From positions 1 to 46,546 of the forward strand of contig WGEY01000047.1 in the NCBI GenBank assembly GCA_015492495.1: DNA of 46,546 nucleotides, in the 5' to 3' direction. The position numbers and the translations under genes were made by a program. Of the stretch, positions 36,614 to 44,243 are shown piece after piece. Numbering within the stretch: the stretch's first letter is position 1; every line of letters begins with the position of its first letter. The notes beneath the pieces are model-generated. The model saw only the letters and a program-made list of their open reading frames with translations. It had not been told where the DNA came from and searched no databases. Source of the DNA: Deltaproteobacteria bacterium. Its GTDB lineage: Bacteria; Desulfobacterota; GWC2-55-46; DRQE01.

Positions 36614-37957
36614 CTACTCGAGTCCCTTGAGAAAGTCCTCTACAACGCCCCTGAGCCCAGGTGCGCCTACGTCCTTCACCTCGTAACGGACCCTCACGAA
36701 GGGCTTGTTTATATGTACGATATCGGACAGGTCCACGGGGGTTGCGACGAGCACCACCTCCGCCGGTGTGGCGTTTATCGTCTCTTCGAGCTCCTTGATC
36801 TGCGAAGGGCTGTACCCCATGGCAGGAAGCAGGTTTTCCAGGGCCGGATACCTTCTTAGCGTCTCCCTTATGCTTCCGACCGCATACGGGGCGGGGTCCA
36901 CGGCCACGGCGCCGCAGGCCCTGGCGGCTATGGTGCCTGCGCCGAAGGTCATCCCCCCGTGGGTGAGCGTTGGACCGTCCTCTATGACCAGGACGTTTCT
37001 GCCCTTTACGGCATCTTGATCCTCGACCGTAACCTCGGACGATGTCTCTACCACCCGGGCGGTGGGGTTTACGGTCCTCACGTTGGTCCTTACCGCCTCT
37101 ATGTCAGCAGCCCTTGCGTTGTTGACCTTGTTTATGACGATGCATCCAGCCCTCCTGAGATTGGCTTCTCCTGGGTAATAGCTCGTCTCGTGGCCCGGCC
37201 TCATGGGATCGACCACCACCACTTCGAGCGACGGCCTTATGAAGGGCAGGTCGTTGTTGCCGCCGTCCCATATGATTATGTCGGCCTCCTCTTCAGCCCT
37301 CTTGAGGACCTCCGCGTAGTCCACCCCTGCGTAGACGACCACACCCGACTTCACGAGATGCTCGTACTCCTCCATCTCCTCGATGGTGCATCCGGCCTCC
37401 TTCATCTCCCCTACCGAGGCAAACCTCTGTACCCTCTGTCTTACGAGGTCGCCGTAGGGCATGGGATGGCGTATCGCAACGGGCCTCTTGCCGCACTCCT
37501 TTATGATACCGGCGATGAACCTCGAGACCGCGCTCTTGCCGCAGCCGGTCCTGACCGCACATACCGATACGACCGGCCTTGTTGAATCAAGCATTGTACG
37601 GTCGGCGCCCAGGATCATGAAGTCCGCGCCCGCGGCCGTAACAAGCGAGGCCCTGTGCATCACGTACTCATGCGAAACGTCGCTGTAGGCAAAGACAACG
37701 GTATCGGCACGGTACCGCCTGATGATCTCCGGCAGCTCATCCTCCGGGTGTATGGGTATGCCTTCCGGATAGCGGGGACCTGCAAGCTCGGGTGGATACC
37801 TTCTTTCGTGGATGAAAGGGATCTGTGTGGCGGTGAAGGCCACAACCTCGGCCGAAGGATCGTCCCTGAAGCAGAGGTTGAAGTTGTGGAAGTCCCTGCC
37901 CGCAGCACCCATTATGATGATCCTTCTCTTATCCAGTGCAGGGAGTGGTTCTTTCAT
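36614..37957 (-). CDS. Cyclic 2,3-diphosphoglycerate synthetase-like P-loop protein
   Basis: The 447-residue protein resembles the archaeal cyclic 2,3-diphosphoglycerate synthetase family. An N-terminal Rossmann-like part (IIIMGAAGRDFHNFN) carries the family signature. The P-loop domain follows (VRTGCGKSAVSRF, IIWDGGNNDLPF, VINKVNNA). Methanogens use the enzyme to make a thermoprotectant. Bacterial homologues have no settled role and are often called GTPases. It starts three bases after the aminotransferase stop, with AGGAG abutting the ATG. Its place in an amino-acid catabolic cluster suggests a different substrate; that is inference. Confidence 0.85.
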   Translation of the reverse strand: MKEPLPALDKRRIIIMGAAGRDFHNFNLCFRDDPSAEVVAFTATQIPFIHERRYPPELAGPRYPEGIPIHPEDELPEIIRRYRADTVVFAYSDVSHEYVMHRASLVTAAGADFMILGADRTMLDSTRPVVSVCAVRTGCGKSAVSRFIAGIIKECGKRPVAIRHPMPYGDLVRQRVQRFASVGEMKEAGCTIEEMEEYEHLVKSGVVVYAGVDYAEVLKRAEEEADIIIWDGGNNDLPFIRPSLEVVVVDPMRPGHETSYYPGEANLRRAGCIVINKVNNARAADIEAVRTNVRTVNPTARVVETSSEVTVEDQDAVKGRNVLVIEDGPTLTHGGMTFGAGTIAARACGAVAVDPAPYAVGSIRETLRRYPALENLLPAMGYSPSQIKELEETINATPAEVVLVATPVDLSDIVHINKPFVRVRYEVKDVGAPGLRGVVEDFLKGLE

Positions 37958-37960
37958 CTC

Positions 37961-39247
37961 CTAACCCGTGGAGGCGGATCCAAGCGCCTCTTCGAATATT
38001 GCAAGCGCTTCATCCATCTCCTCCTTTTTGATTATAAGCGGGGGCATGAAGCGTACGACGTTTTTGTACCTGCCGCACTCGACTACTATGAGCCCCCTTT
38101 TCTCGCACTCCGTAAGGACCCTCCTGGTGAGCCCTGCATCCGGTTCCTTGCCCTCACCGACAAGCTCCACCCCTATCATGAGCCCCAGGCCGCGTACGTC
38201 TCCCATGGAGGGGTGTCTTTGCTTCAGCTCGTTCAGCCTCTCGAGCGCGTATTCCCCAAGCCTGCGGGCGTTATCCACGAGCCCTTCGCCCTCGATCGTA
38301 TCGACGGTTGCGCATGCAGCGGCGCAGCTTACGGGATTCCCACCGAAGGTGGTCCCGTGCGCCCCCGGGCTCCAGCCTGACATGATCCGTCTCGTGGAGG
38401 CCACAGCGCTCAGCGGGAAGCCCGACGCGATGCCCTTTGCAAGCGCCATTATATCCGGCCTGATATCGAAGTGCTCACAGGCGAACCACCTGCCGGTCCT
38501 TCCGAAGCCGGTCTGTACCTCATCGGCCACGAAAAGTATCCCGTGGCCTGTGCAGATCTCCCTCAGCCTCTTCATGTACCCGATGGGCGGTACCACGTAG
38601 CCGCCTTCACCGAGTACCGGCTCTATTACGACGCAGGCCACCTCGTCCGGCGAAACGAGGGTTTCGAAGATACCCTCGAGGTAGCGGAGGCAATCGATTG
38701 AGCATTCGTCCGGGTTCCTGCCCATGGGGCAGCGGTAGCAGTAGGGGTAGGGTGCATGGAAGACTGACGGTAGAAGCGGGTGGTAACCCTTTCTGTACCT
38801 CGAACTCGAGGAGGTAAGCGCCAATGCCCCGGTGCTTCTGCCGTGAAAGCTGCCGGTGAACGCGATTATGGCCTGCCTGCCGGTTGCATGGCGCGCAAGC
38901 TTTACCGCGCCCTCGACCGCCTCGGCGCCGCTGTTTGAAAAGAAGAACATATCTATTCCGTCCGGGGTCTTTTCGGCAAGCCTCTCGGCAAGCTCCACCA
39001 CGGAGTCGTAATAGAAGATGCAGCCCGAGTGTATGAGCCCTTCGATCTGCTCCTTCGCCGCCGCCACTACGGCGGGATGGCGGTGTCCGATGTTCGTTGT
39101 GGCAAGGCCCGATGCGAAGTCCAGGTACCTTTTTCCATCGATGGATTCAACGTAGGCCCCCTCGGCCTTCTTTACGGTGATGGACGTGTGGAAGACCAGG
39201 GCCGGGGTCAGTACCTTTTCCGCTCTGGCTTTCAGTCCCTCTGTCAT
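37961..39247 (-). CDS. Class III aminotransferase (4-aminobutyrate/ornithine type)
   Basis: A 428-residue PLP-dependent aminotransferase of the GabT/ArgD/ornithine aminotransferase class. Motifs include NSGAEAVEGAVKLAR, TGSFHGRSTGALALT, ADEVQTGFGRTG, the PLP lysine in MALAKGIASGFPLSA, and TTFGGNPVSCAAA. A Cys-rich insert CYRCPMGRNPDECSIDC is typical of archaeal-like GabT and ornithine aminotransferases. Substrate (GABA, ornithine or another omega-amino acid) cannot be fixed by eye. With the nearby aldehyde dehydrogenase and proline dehydrogenase, products would be semialdehydes feeding glutamate or succinate. It begins six bases after the Cys-rich gene. Confidence 0.88.
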   Translation of the reverse strand: MTEGLKARAEKVLTPALVFHTSITVKKAEGAYVESIDGKRYLDFASGLATTNIGHRHPAVVAAAKEQIEGLIHSGCIFYYDSVVELAERLAEKTPDGIDMFFFSNSGAEAVEGAVKLARHATGRQAIIAFTGSFHGRSTGALALTSSSSRYRKGYHPLLPSVFHAPYPYCYRCPMGRNPDECSIDCLRYLEGIFETLVSPDEVACVVIEPVLGEGGYVVPPIGYMKRLREICTGHGILFVADEVQTGFGRTGRWFACEHFDIRPDIMALAKGIASGFPLSAVASTRRIMSGWSPGAHGTTFGGNPVSCAAACATVDTIEGEGLVDNARRLGEYALERLNELKQRHPSMGDVRGLGLMIGVELVGEGKEPDAGLTRRVLTECEKRGLIVVECGRYKNVVRFMPPLIIKKEEMDEALAIFEEALGSASTG

Positions 39248-39253
39248 GGTCGG

Positions 39254-39502
39254 TCAGTCCTGTGCTATGAGCTCGGGTTCGCATAGAAGTGTGTCGTATA
39301 CCGCTATCCGCCCGCACTTTCTGCAGATGTATTCCATCGAGTCAAGCATCTTCGTGCATACGTGTCTCGGGTCGTCGACCTCCTTTTCGCAGAACTCGCA
39401 TGTATACGGGCCGAGGTCACTGTTCGGATGGCATAGGTGCCCGTGTCCGCTTGCGAGTATTCCGCACTCAGGGCACTTGAATGTCTGTACGTACTCGGTC
39501 AT
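39254..39502 (-). CDS. Small Cys-rich (zinc-ribbon-like) protein of unknown function
   Basis: The 82-residue protein has three CxxC pairs (CPEC at about 10-13, CEFC at 35-38, CRKC at 60-63) and three single Cys (about 24, 49, 74), suggesting two or three metal-binding knuckles. I do not recognise the family. AAAGGAG precedes ATG 39502 by seven bases, so it is a real gene. It lies 26 bases after the rubrerythrin gene and six before the aminotransferase. It could be a rubredoxin-like partner of rubrerythrin or a regulator, but the Cys spacing is not that of classical rubredoxin. Confidence 0.75.
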   Translation of the reverse strand: MTEYVQTFKCPECGILASGHGHLCHPNSDLGPYTCEFCEKEVDDPRHVCTKMLDSMEYICRKCGRIAVYDTLLCEPELIAQD

Positions 39503-39528
39503 CTATCGCTCCTTTCCCTTAGGCTTTG

Positions 39529-40023
39529 TCAACCGAAGATCTCTTTTCTCACTTCGTTGAGCTTCGTGAGGTGTTTCTTCTCCTCCTGGATTATCCTGTT
39601 GACCACACCACGGTCCTTTTCGCGCACCATCGACAGCAGTTCGTAGTAGAAGAGCAGCGAGTCCTTTTCCATCTTTATCGCATACTCGAGGGCCTCCTTT
39701 TCTCCGCCCACCGTGTTGGCAAGAACCTCCCCCTGGTCGGCGGCTGTAAACACCTCAGAATCTGCAAGTGCATTTATGTACAGCCGGGCCTCCTCGGCAT
39801 AAGGGTCGAGGACGGCCTGGGACGCCTCGGGATCGAGTCCCTTCAGAAGCCCCTTGAAGTACTCGGTGTGCCTTTTCTCCTCCTCCACCAGGAAGGTGAA
39901 GATGTCCCTGAGCCTGTCGGACCTGGATGCCCGTGCAGCATCGGCGTAGAATCGTTCGCCGTTCTCCTCGATCCTCAGCGCCATCTCGAGTATCTCGCGC
40001 CCGGAAAAATGTACTGGATCCAT
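39529..40023 (-). CDS. Rubrerythrin-like ferritin-family diiron protein
   Basis: A 164-residue four-helix protein with the paired diiron motifs of the family: LRIEENGERFY, FLVEEEKRHTEYF, IKMEKDSLLFYYEL and IIQEEKKHLTKL. It lacks a C-terminal rubredoxin domain, so an external electron donor is needed; the adjacent small Cys-rich protein is a candidate. Family members reduce hydrogen peroxide in anaerobes and microaerophiles. AAGGAGGAG precedes ATG 40023, and a strong promoter lies just upstream. Confidence 0.9.
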   Translation of the reverse strand: MDPVHFSGREILEMALRIEENGERFYADAARASRSDRLRDIFTFLVEEEKRHTEYFKGLLKGLDPEASQAVLDPYAEEARLYINALADSEVFTAADQGEVLANTVGGEKEALEYAIKMEKDSLLFYYELLSMVREKDRGVVNRIIQEEKKHLTKLNEVRKEIFG

Positions 40024-40056
40024 GTCAACTCCTCCTTAATTGGTAAAGTCGGGCTG

Positions 40057-40084
40057 ATTATAACAAAAAGATAGCGAAAATCAA
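40057..40084 (-). promoter_or_regulatory. Predicted promoter of the rubrerythrin-aminotransferase-ProDH unit
   Basis: On the minus strand TTGATT (40084-40079), a 16-base spacer and TATAAT (40062-40057). It lies between the aldehyde dehydrogenase terminator hairpin and the rubrerythrin start, so the five downstream genes can be transcribed independently of the aldehyde dehydrogenase. Confidence 0.75.
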
Positions 40085-40086
40085 AC

Positions 40087-40121
40087 CTGCGGCATGACGA
40101 CAGACGAGCGGGATGCCGCAG
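40087..40121 (-). terminator. Hairpin after the aldehyde dehydrogenase gene
   Basis: CTGCGGCAT (40087-40095) and ATGCCGCAG (40113-40121) form a perfect nine-pair stem with a 17-base loop. On the minus strand it is followed by a modestly T-rich GTTTGATTTT. The U-tract is imperfect, so termination efficiency is uncertain. The following -35 element overlaps that tract. Confidence 0.5.
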
Positions 40122-40127
40122 ACCGCT

Positions 40128-41618
40128 CTATTCTTCTATCTGCGCCTTTTGCAGCCGTCCGCTGAAGTCGCGGTAAATCACCTTCCACCGGGTAAACATC
40201 TCTATAGCACCGCCCCTTCCGCCTGCCTCCCTGTGCCCCATACCGCTCTTCTTTATGCCTCCAAACGGCAGTTGTATCTCCGCCCCTATGGTGGGGGCGT
40301 TGATGTACACGATTCCTGCATCGAGGTCCCTTTCGGCGACGGCGCTCTTGTTGACGTCCTGTGTGTATATGGCCGATGACAACCCGTACTCCGAGTCGTT
40401 TGCAATGGCTATGGCCTCATCTAGGTCCCTTGCCTTGAGTACCGCGGCCACAGGGCCGAAGATCTCCTCCCTTGCTATCCTCATGGCGGGCGTTACGTCT
40501 GCAAAGACGGTCGGTTCGACGAAGTAGCCTTTGGCGTACTCCGCTTCACAAAGCCTGCGTCCACCAGTGATAAGGCGCGCCCCCTCTGATCTTCCGATGT
40601 CTATGTATTCAAGGACCTTTTTCATCTGTGACTCGTTGATCAACGGACCGACCTGTGTCTCTTCATTGAGCCCGTCACCGACCCGCAGCCTTCTGGTGGC
40701 CTTTATGAAGATGTCGAGAAACCTGTCGTAGACCTTTTCGTGGACTATGATCCTGCTCGCTGCGGTACACCTCTGTCCGGTGGTGCCGAAGGCCCCCCAG
40801 ATGCAGCCTTCCACGGCAAGGTCGAGCCTTGCGTCATCCATTACGATGATCGGATTCTTTCCGCCCATCTCGCAGGAGACCTCCTTGTCGAGCCCGCTGC
40901 AGAGTGTGGCGAGCCTTTCGCCGACCGCGCTCGAGCCTGTGAACGATACGCCGTCTATGCCGTGGTGTGAGGCGAGCACCTCGCCGACCCCCTCGCCGCT
41001 GCCATGGACCAGGTTCACCACACCGTCCGGGACGCCGGCCTCTACGAGCAACTCGACGAGCCTGGTCGCGGCCACGGGCGTGTAGCTCGACGGCTTGAAG
41101 ACCACGGTGTTTCCGCCTATCAATGCCGGTAGAAGCTTCCATGCCGGAATGGCCGTGGGGAAGTTCCACGGTGTTATGAGGGCAAAGACGCCGACCGGCA
41201 CGCGTACGGACTTGCAATCCTTGGCCGCAAGCTCCGACGGCACGGTCTCCCCGGAAAGGCGCCTGCCTTCGCCAGCCATGTAATACGCCATGTCTATCGC
41301 CTCCTGCACGTCGCCAAGCCCTTCCGCCAGGATCTTTCCCATTTCCCGCGTTACGAGCCTGCCGAGCTCCTCCTTGTTCTTGAGTATCAGCTCGGCGGCC
41401 CTGAAAAGGATCTCTCCCCTCTTCGGGGGAGGGACCAGGCGCCAGTAGCCGAAGGCATCACGTGCCGCTTTTACCGCCGCATCCACGTCCTCTTTCGTGG
41501 ACGCAGGCACGGTGCCGACCACATCGTCCGTGTTCGCGGGGTTCACGCTTTTTATGGTTCCGCCGCCTGGCGAGTCCATCCACCTGCCGTTTATGAGGTT
41601 TCCATACGTCTTGGCCAT
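40128..41618 (-). CDS. NAD(P)-dependent aldehyde dehydrogenase (semialdehyde type)
   Basis: A 496-residue aldehyde dehydrogenase. Cofactor and catalytic elements are present: ITPWNFPTAIPAWK (catalytic Asn), VVFKPSSYTPVAA, FTGSSAVGE, EMGGKNPIIVMDDA (general base Glu) and FGTTGQRCTAASR (nucleophile Cys). The EMGKILAEGLGDVQEAIDMA stretch is usual in succinate-, ketoglutarate- or aminoadipate-semialdehyde dehydrogenases. It lacks the GQKCSA form typical of dedicated pyrroline-5-carboxylate dehydrogenases. Together with the aminotransferase it could complete GABA or ornithine-like degradation. AAAGGAGGT precedes ATG 41618. Confidence 0.9.
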   Translation of the reverse strand: MAKTYGNLINGRWMDSPGGGTIKSVNPANTDDVVGTVPASTKEDVDAAVKAARDAFGYWRLVPPPKRGEILFRAAELILKNKEELGRLVTREMGKILAEGLGDVQEAIDMAYYMAGEGRRLSGETVPSELAAKDCKSVRVPVGVFALITPWNFPTAIPAWKLLPALIGGNTVVFKPSSYTPVAATRLVELLVEAGVPDGVVNLVHGSGEGVGEVLASHHGIDGVSFTGSSAVGERLATLCSGLDKEVSCEMGGKNPIIVMDDARLDLAVEGCIWGAFGTTGQRCTAASRIIVHEKVYDRFLDIFIKATRRLRVGDGLNEETQVGPLINESQMKKVLEYIDIGRSEGARLITGGRRLCEAEYAKGYFVEPTVFADVTPAMRIAREEIFGPVAAVLKARDLDEAIAIANDSEYGLSSAIYTQDVNKSAVAERDLDAGIVYINAPTIGAEIQLPFGGIKKSGMGHREAGGRGGAIEMFTRWKVIYRDFSGRLQKAQIEE

Positions 41619-41674
41619 GACGACCTCCTTTATTTACAGCGAGACTTACGCCTTTTATAAATCGGCCTTGTGAA

Positions 41675-41703
41675 AGTATATCAGAGTGCCCGGAGGCGGG
41701 CAA
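41675..41703 (-). promoter_or_regulatory. Candidate promoter of the aldehyde dehydrogenase gene
   Basis: On the minus strand TTGCCC (41703-41698), 17 bases, then TATACT (41680-41675). The spacer holds a short palindrome TGCCCG-GAGG-CGGGCA (41687-41702), which could be an operator; that is speculative. Confidence 0.5.
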
Positions 41704-41764
41704 GCATCCTGTAAAGAGGGCGTAAACCGGTCGTTGAAGCCCTTGGTGTCTTTTTGTTCCTCCA

Positions 41765-41795
41765 CTGGTACAGGCGAGATGTTTTGTGCTATAAT
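41765..41795 (+). promoter_or_regulatory. Candidate promoter of the 37-residue ORF
   Basis: A consensus TATAAT (41790-41795) with only a weak -35 candidate (TGGTAC near 41766) at about 18 bases. It is well placed, 56 bases before the ATG at 41851. Confidence 0.4.
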
Positions 41796-41850
41796 TTTAA
41801 TAAAGATAAAGGCCGTTTCAGCCAAAACAGCCTAATAGGGGGTGAGGAAG

Positions 41851-41964
41851 ATGTTAGCGCTGTTGACGTTGCTGGTCCTTGGGTTTGCGTTCCTGGCCTA
41901 CTGGACGGTGCATGACATGAAGGCGATCTTGGAGGGTAAGGAGTTCAGGTTCGGACACAGGTGA
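41851..41964 (+). CDS. 37-residue single-pass membrane microprotein
   Basis: A short ORF with a ribosome binding site (GGTGAGG, 41841-41847) three bases before ATG 41851. The product MLALLTLLVLGFAFLAYWTV begins with a membrane helix. A charged cytoplasmic or periplasmic tail follows with HDMKAILEGKEFRFGHR. The upstream TATAAT, clear ribosome binding site and amphipathic tail favour a real gene. I do not recognise the family; it could be a small accessory subunit of a membrane complex. The nearest genes are tRNA-Gly and the divergent aldehyde dehydrogenase. Confidence 0.6.
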   Translation: MLALLTLLVLGFAFLAYWTVHDMKAILEGKEFRFGHR

Positions 41965-42024
41965 ATGTCCATGGGCCGGAATGCATAAACCGCCTTGTAA
42001 CGGCACACCGCCCGGTGTTTGCCG

Positions 42025-42056
42025 GAAGCTCTCCAGGTCCGCGCCTGGAGAGCTTC
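42025..42056. repeat. Perfect 13-bp inverted repeat, repeat-family-like hairpin
   Basis: GAAGCTCTCCAGG (42025-42037) and CCTGGAGAGCTTC (42044-42056) with a six-base loop TCCGCG. The arms resemble the GGGAGCTTC hairpin end of the intergenic repeat family. No U-tract follows, so it is not a standard terminator. Confidence 0.7.
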
Positions 42057-42193
42057 AACCGATCCTTGCATTTGAAGGCTCCGCTTCCTTGCCGCAGGTG
42101 GAGAGGGGATCTTCAGGTGTAAGGATTTTTTTGTCACTCCCTTCAGCCATTCACCACGCATCGATCCCATACAGCGGGCCGGATGATTTGGAC

Positions 42194-42223
42194 TTGACTC
42201 ATGGGAATATGATGTTGTATATA
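42194..42223 (+). promoter_or_regulatory. Predicted promoter of tRNA-Gly
   Basis: TTGACT (42194-42199), an 18-base spacer and TATATA (42218-42223) in the most AT-rich stretch of the region, about 78 bases upstream of the mature tRNA. Confidence 0.6.
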
Positions 42224-42300
42224 TTTACTTAAATCCCGGGCTTCCTGTTGAAGCTCGTGCCTACAGCAGGCGTTCTTCAAAGTACATGTGTTAAGACGAG

Positions 42301-42374
42301 GCGGGAGTAATTCAATGGTAGAATGGCAGCTTCCCAAGCTGCATACGGGGGTTCGATTCCCCTCTCCCGCTCCA
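42301..42374 (+). tRNA. tRNA-Gly (CCC anticodon)
   Basis: A 74-base cloverleaf: acceptor GCGGGAG/CTCCCGC, anticodon arm GCAGC-TTCCCAA-GCTGC (anticodon CCC), T-arm GGGG-GTTCGATT-CCCC, and an encoded CCA. A run of six T follows directly (42375-42380) and may help termination. It reads GGG codons. Confidence 0.95.
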
Positions 42375-42454
42375 TTTTTTTGATGTGAGCCAGCCAGTAG
42401 CCGGTCCCTGAGATCCCTAACCGGTATGATCTTCCTTAAATCGAGGAGCAGGCC

Positions 42455-42874
42455 TTGAAGAGCTACAGGAAGGAACTCTGGTTCAACCTGCCCGAAAGGG
42501 TGGGGTTTGTGAACATAACTTCCGAGGTCGAGAGGTGCCTTGGTGAGAGCGGGATCACGGAAGGGCTCGTACTTGTGAACGCAATGCACATTACTGCGTC
42601 TGTGTTCATAAATGACGACGAGAGCGGGCTCCACGAGGACTACAGAAGGTGGCTCGAAGAGCTCGCCCCGCATGCACCGGTGACACGATACAAGCACAAC
42701 ATGACCGGAGAGGACAACGGGGATGCCCATCTGAAACGCCAGGTCATGGGGCGTGAGGTCGTGGTTGCGGTGACCAAGGGCAGGCTGGACTTTGGCCCCT
42801 GGGAGCAGATCTTCTACGGCGAATTCGACGGGAGAAGGAGAAAGAGGGTGCTTGTCAAGATCATAGGAGAGTAG
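42455..42874 (+). CDS. YjbQ family (UPF0047) protein
   Basis: The 139-residue protein is a typical YjbQ/UPF0047 member: [22 protein letters not shown], shown here over residues 43-64, and [19 protein letters not shown] at 80-98, plus [14 protein letters not shown]. The conserved His, Glu and Asp residues probably bind metal. E. coli YjbQ has secondary thiamine-phosphate synthase activity, but the true role is unsettled. The start is TTG 42455 with GAGGAG at 42443-42448. It is three bases from the next gene. Confidence 0.9.
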   Translation: MKSYRKELWFNLPERVGFVNITSEVERCLGESGITEGLVLVNAMHITASVFINDDESGLHEDYRRWLEELAPHAPVTRYKHNMTGEDNGDAHLKRQVMGREVVVAVTKGRLDFGPWEQIFYGEFDGRRRKRVLVKIIGE

Positions 42875-42877
42875 GGA

Positions 42878-43690
42878 ATGCGCAGGATCATAACCCTTAC
42901 CACCGACTTCGGAGAGAAGGACCCCTGGGTCGGGGCGGTGAGGGGGGTTATACTCTCCATCAACCCGGATGCCGAGCTCATCGACATAACACATCTTGTA
43001 AGCCCACAGAACATACTCGAAGGCTCCTTCGTCTTCTCCCAGGCGTATCCCTTCTTCCCCGAAGGTACGATACACGTCGTGGTGGTTGACCCCGGGGTGG
43101 GAAGCCGCAGAAGGCCGCTCCTTGTCGAGACCGGCAGGTTCTGCTTCATCGGGCCTGACAACGGGGTCTTCACGCAGGTGCTCAAAGGCGGCGACCTCAG
43201 GCGAATAATACACCTTACGAACAGCGAATACTTCCTTGAGGAGGTAAGCGCGACATTCCACGCCAGGGACATATTCGCCCCGTGCGCGGCACACCTGAGC
43301 CTCGGGGTTGATCCCGCCTCAATGGGCGAGCCCGTCGAGGATCCGTGCACGCTGGATATAACCGAGCCGGAGCGGACCGAACGGGTTATAAGGGGCGTGA
43401 TCCTATACGTGGATACCTTCGGCAATCTCATAACCAACATATCCGAGGACGATCTCTCGGCCCTCCTTGAGAGGGGAGAGGTGGATATAGACATAGGGTG
43501 GCGTACTTTGAGGGGGCTTGTTGCAAGCTACAGCGAAGGGAAGCCCGGCGAGCCGGTAGCGCTCATAGGCAGTACCCGACGCCTCGAGATAGCCGCCTTC
43601 AAGCAGAGGGCAACGGATCTGCTCGATGCAGGAGTGGGCGACAGGGTGGAGGTACGGTTGAGGGTCGGACAGTCCGGTACAGGGGACTGA
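42878..43690 (+). CDS. SAM hydroxide adenosyltransferase (DUF62 family)
   Basis: A 270-residue member of the family related to fluorinase and chlorinase. Most bacterial and archaeal members hydrolyse S-adenosylmethionine to adenosine and methionine using water. Motifs seen are LTTDFGEKDPWVGAVRG, VVVDPGVGSRRRPLL, IGPDNGVFT and TFHARDIFAPCAAHL, containing the Asp, Arg and His residues that activate water. C-terminal YVDTFGNLITNI and LIGSTRRLEIA bind adenosine. It is coupled to yjbQ by a three-base gap. Confidence 0.92.
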   Translation: MRRIITLTTDFGEKDPWVGAVRGVILSINPDAELIDITHLVSPQNILEGSFVFSQAYPFFPEGTIHVVVVDPGVGSRRRPLLVETGRFCFIGPDNGVFTQVLKGGDLRRIIHLTNSEYFLEEVSATFHARDIFAPCAAHLSLGVDPASMGEPVEDPCTLDITEPERTERVIRGVILYVDTFGNLITNISEDDLSALLERGEVDIDIGWRTLRGLVASYSEGKPGEPVALIGSTRRLEIAAFKQRATDLLDAGVGDRVEVRLRVGQSGTGD

Positions 43691-43723
43691 TGCCGTTGGT
43701 TACTGGACCGAGGGACCGGGACG

Positions 43724-44173
43724 ATGAGGGCTGTTGTTCAGAGAGTGAGCGGGGCGAGTGTGAAGGTTGACGGGAGGACGGTAGGCAGGATCGGCAAGGG
43801 GCTTGTGGTCTTTGGGGGGATACAGAAGGGGGACACCCCAGTGGACGTCGAGTATGTTGCGAAGAAGGTTTCATCCCTTCGGGTCTTCGAGGACGCCGAT
43901 GGGAAGATGAACCTTGACTGCGTGAAGGCCTGCGGCGAGGTGCTTGTGGTCTCACAGTTCACGCTGCTGGGTGATGCGAGAAGGGGAAGCCGCCCTTCGT
44001 TTTCCATGGCAGAGGAGCCGGAGAGGGCCGAGGAGCTCTTCATGCTGCTCGTAAATGAGATTAGGAAGAGGTCTCTGAGTGTGTCGACAGGGATATTCAG
44101 AAGGCACATGGAGGTCGAGCTCACCAACGACGGACCGGTGACCATACTTATAGACAGCAGGAAAACATTTTAG
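43724..44173 (+). CDS. dtd: D-aminoacyl-tRNA deacylase
   Basis: DTD removes D-amino acids (and glycine) mischarged on tRNA. It has 149 residues. The SQFTLLGD motif carries the conserved Ser-Gln. The second motif, normally NxGPVT, is NDGPVTI here and contains the cross-subunit cis Gly-Pro that excludes L-amino acids. It lies 33 bases after the SAM hydrolase gene and is probably co-transcribed. Confidence 0.95.
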   Translation: MRAVVQRVSGASVKVDGRTVGRIGKGLVVFGGIQKGDTPVDVEYVAKKVSSLRVFEDADGKMNLDCVKACGEVLVVSQFTLLGDARRGSRPSFSMAEEPERAEELFMLLVNEIRKRSLSVSTGIFRRHMEVELTNDGPVTILIDSRKTF

Positions 44174-44243
44174 CGCAGGCTTCTTTCAGACCTTAGTGAA
44201 GGACCGGTCTGACGACGTGGTCCAAACCAGAATGGAGTGTGGA

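Larger units (their letters stand above)
41965..42300. other. Intergenic region before tRNA-Gly
   Basis: These 336 bases hold a perfect 13-pair hairpin (42025-42056), a TTGAAG...CTTCAA inverted pair (42248-42280) resembling repeat ends, a T-run at about 42125-42132, and the tRNA-Gly promoter. No gene is supported. Confidence 0.6.
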
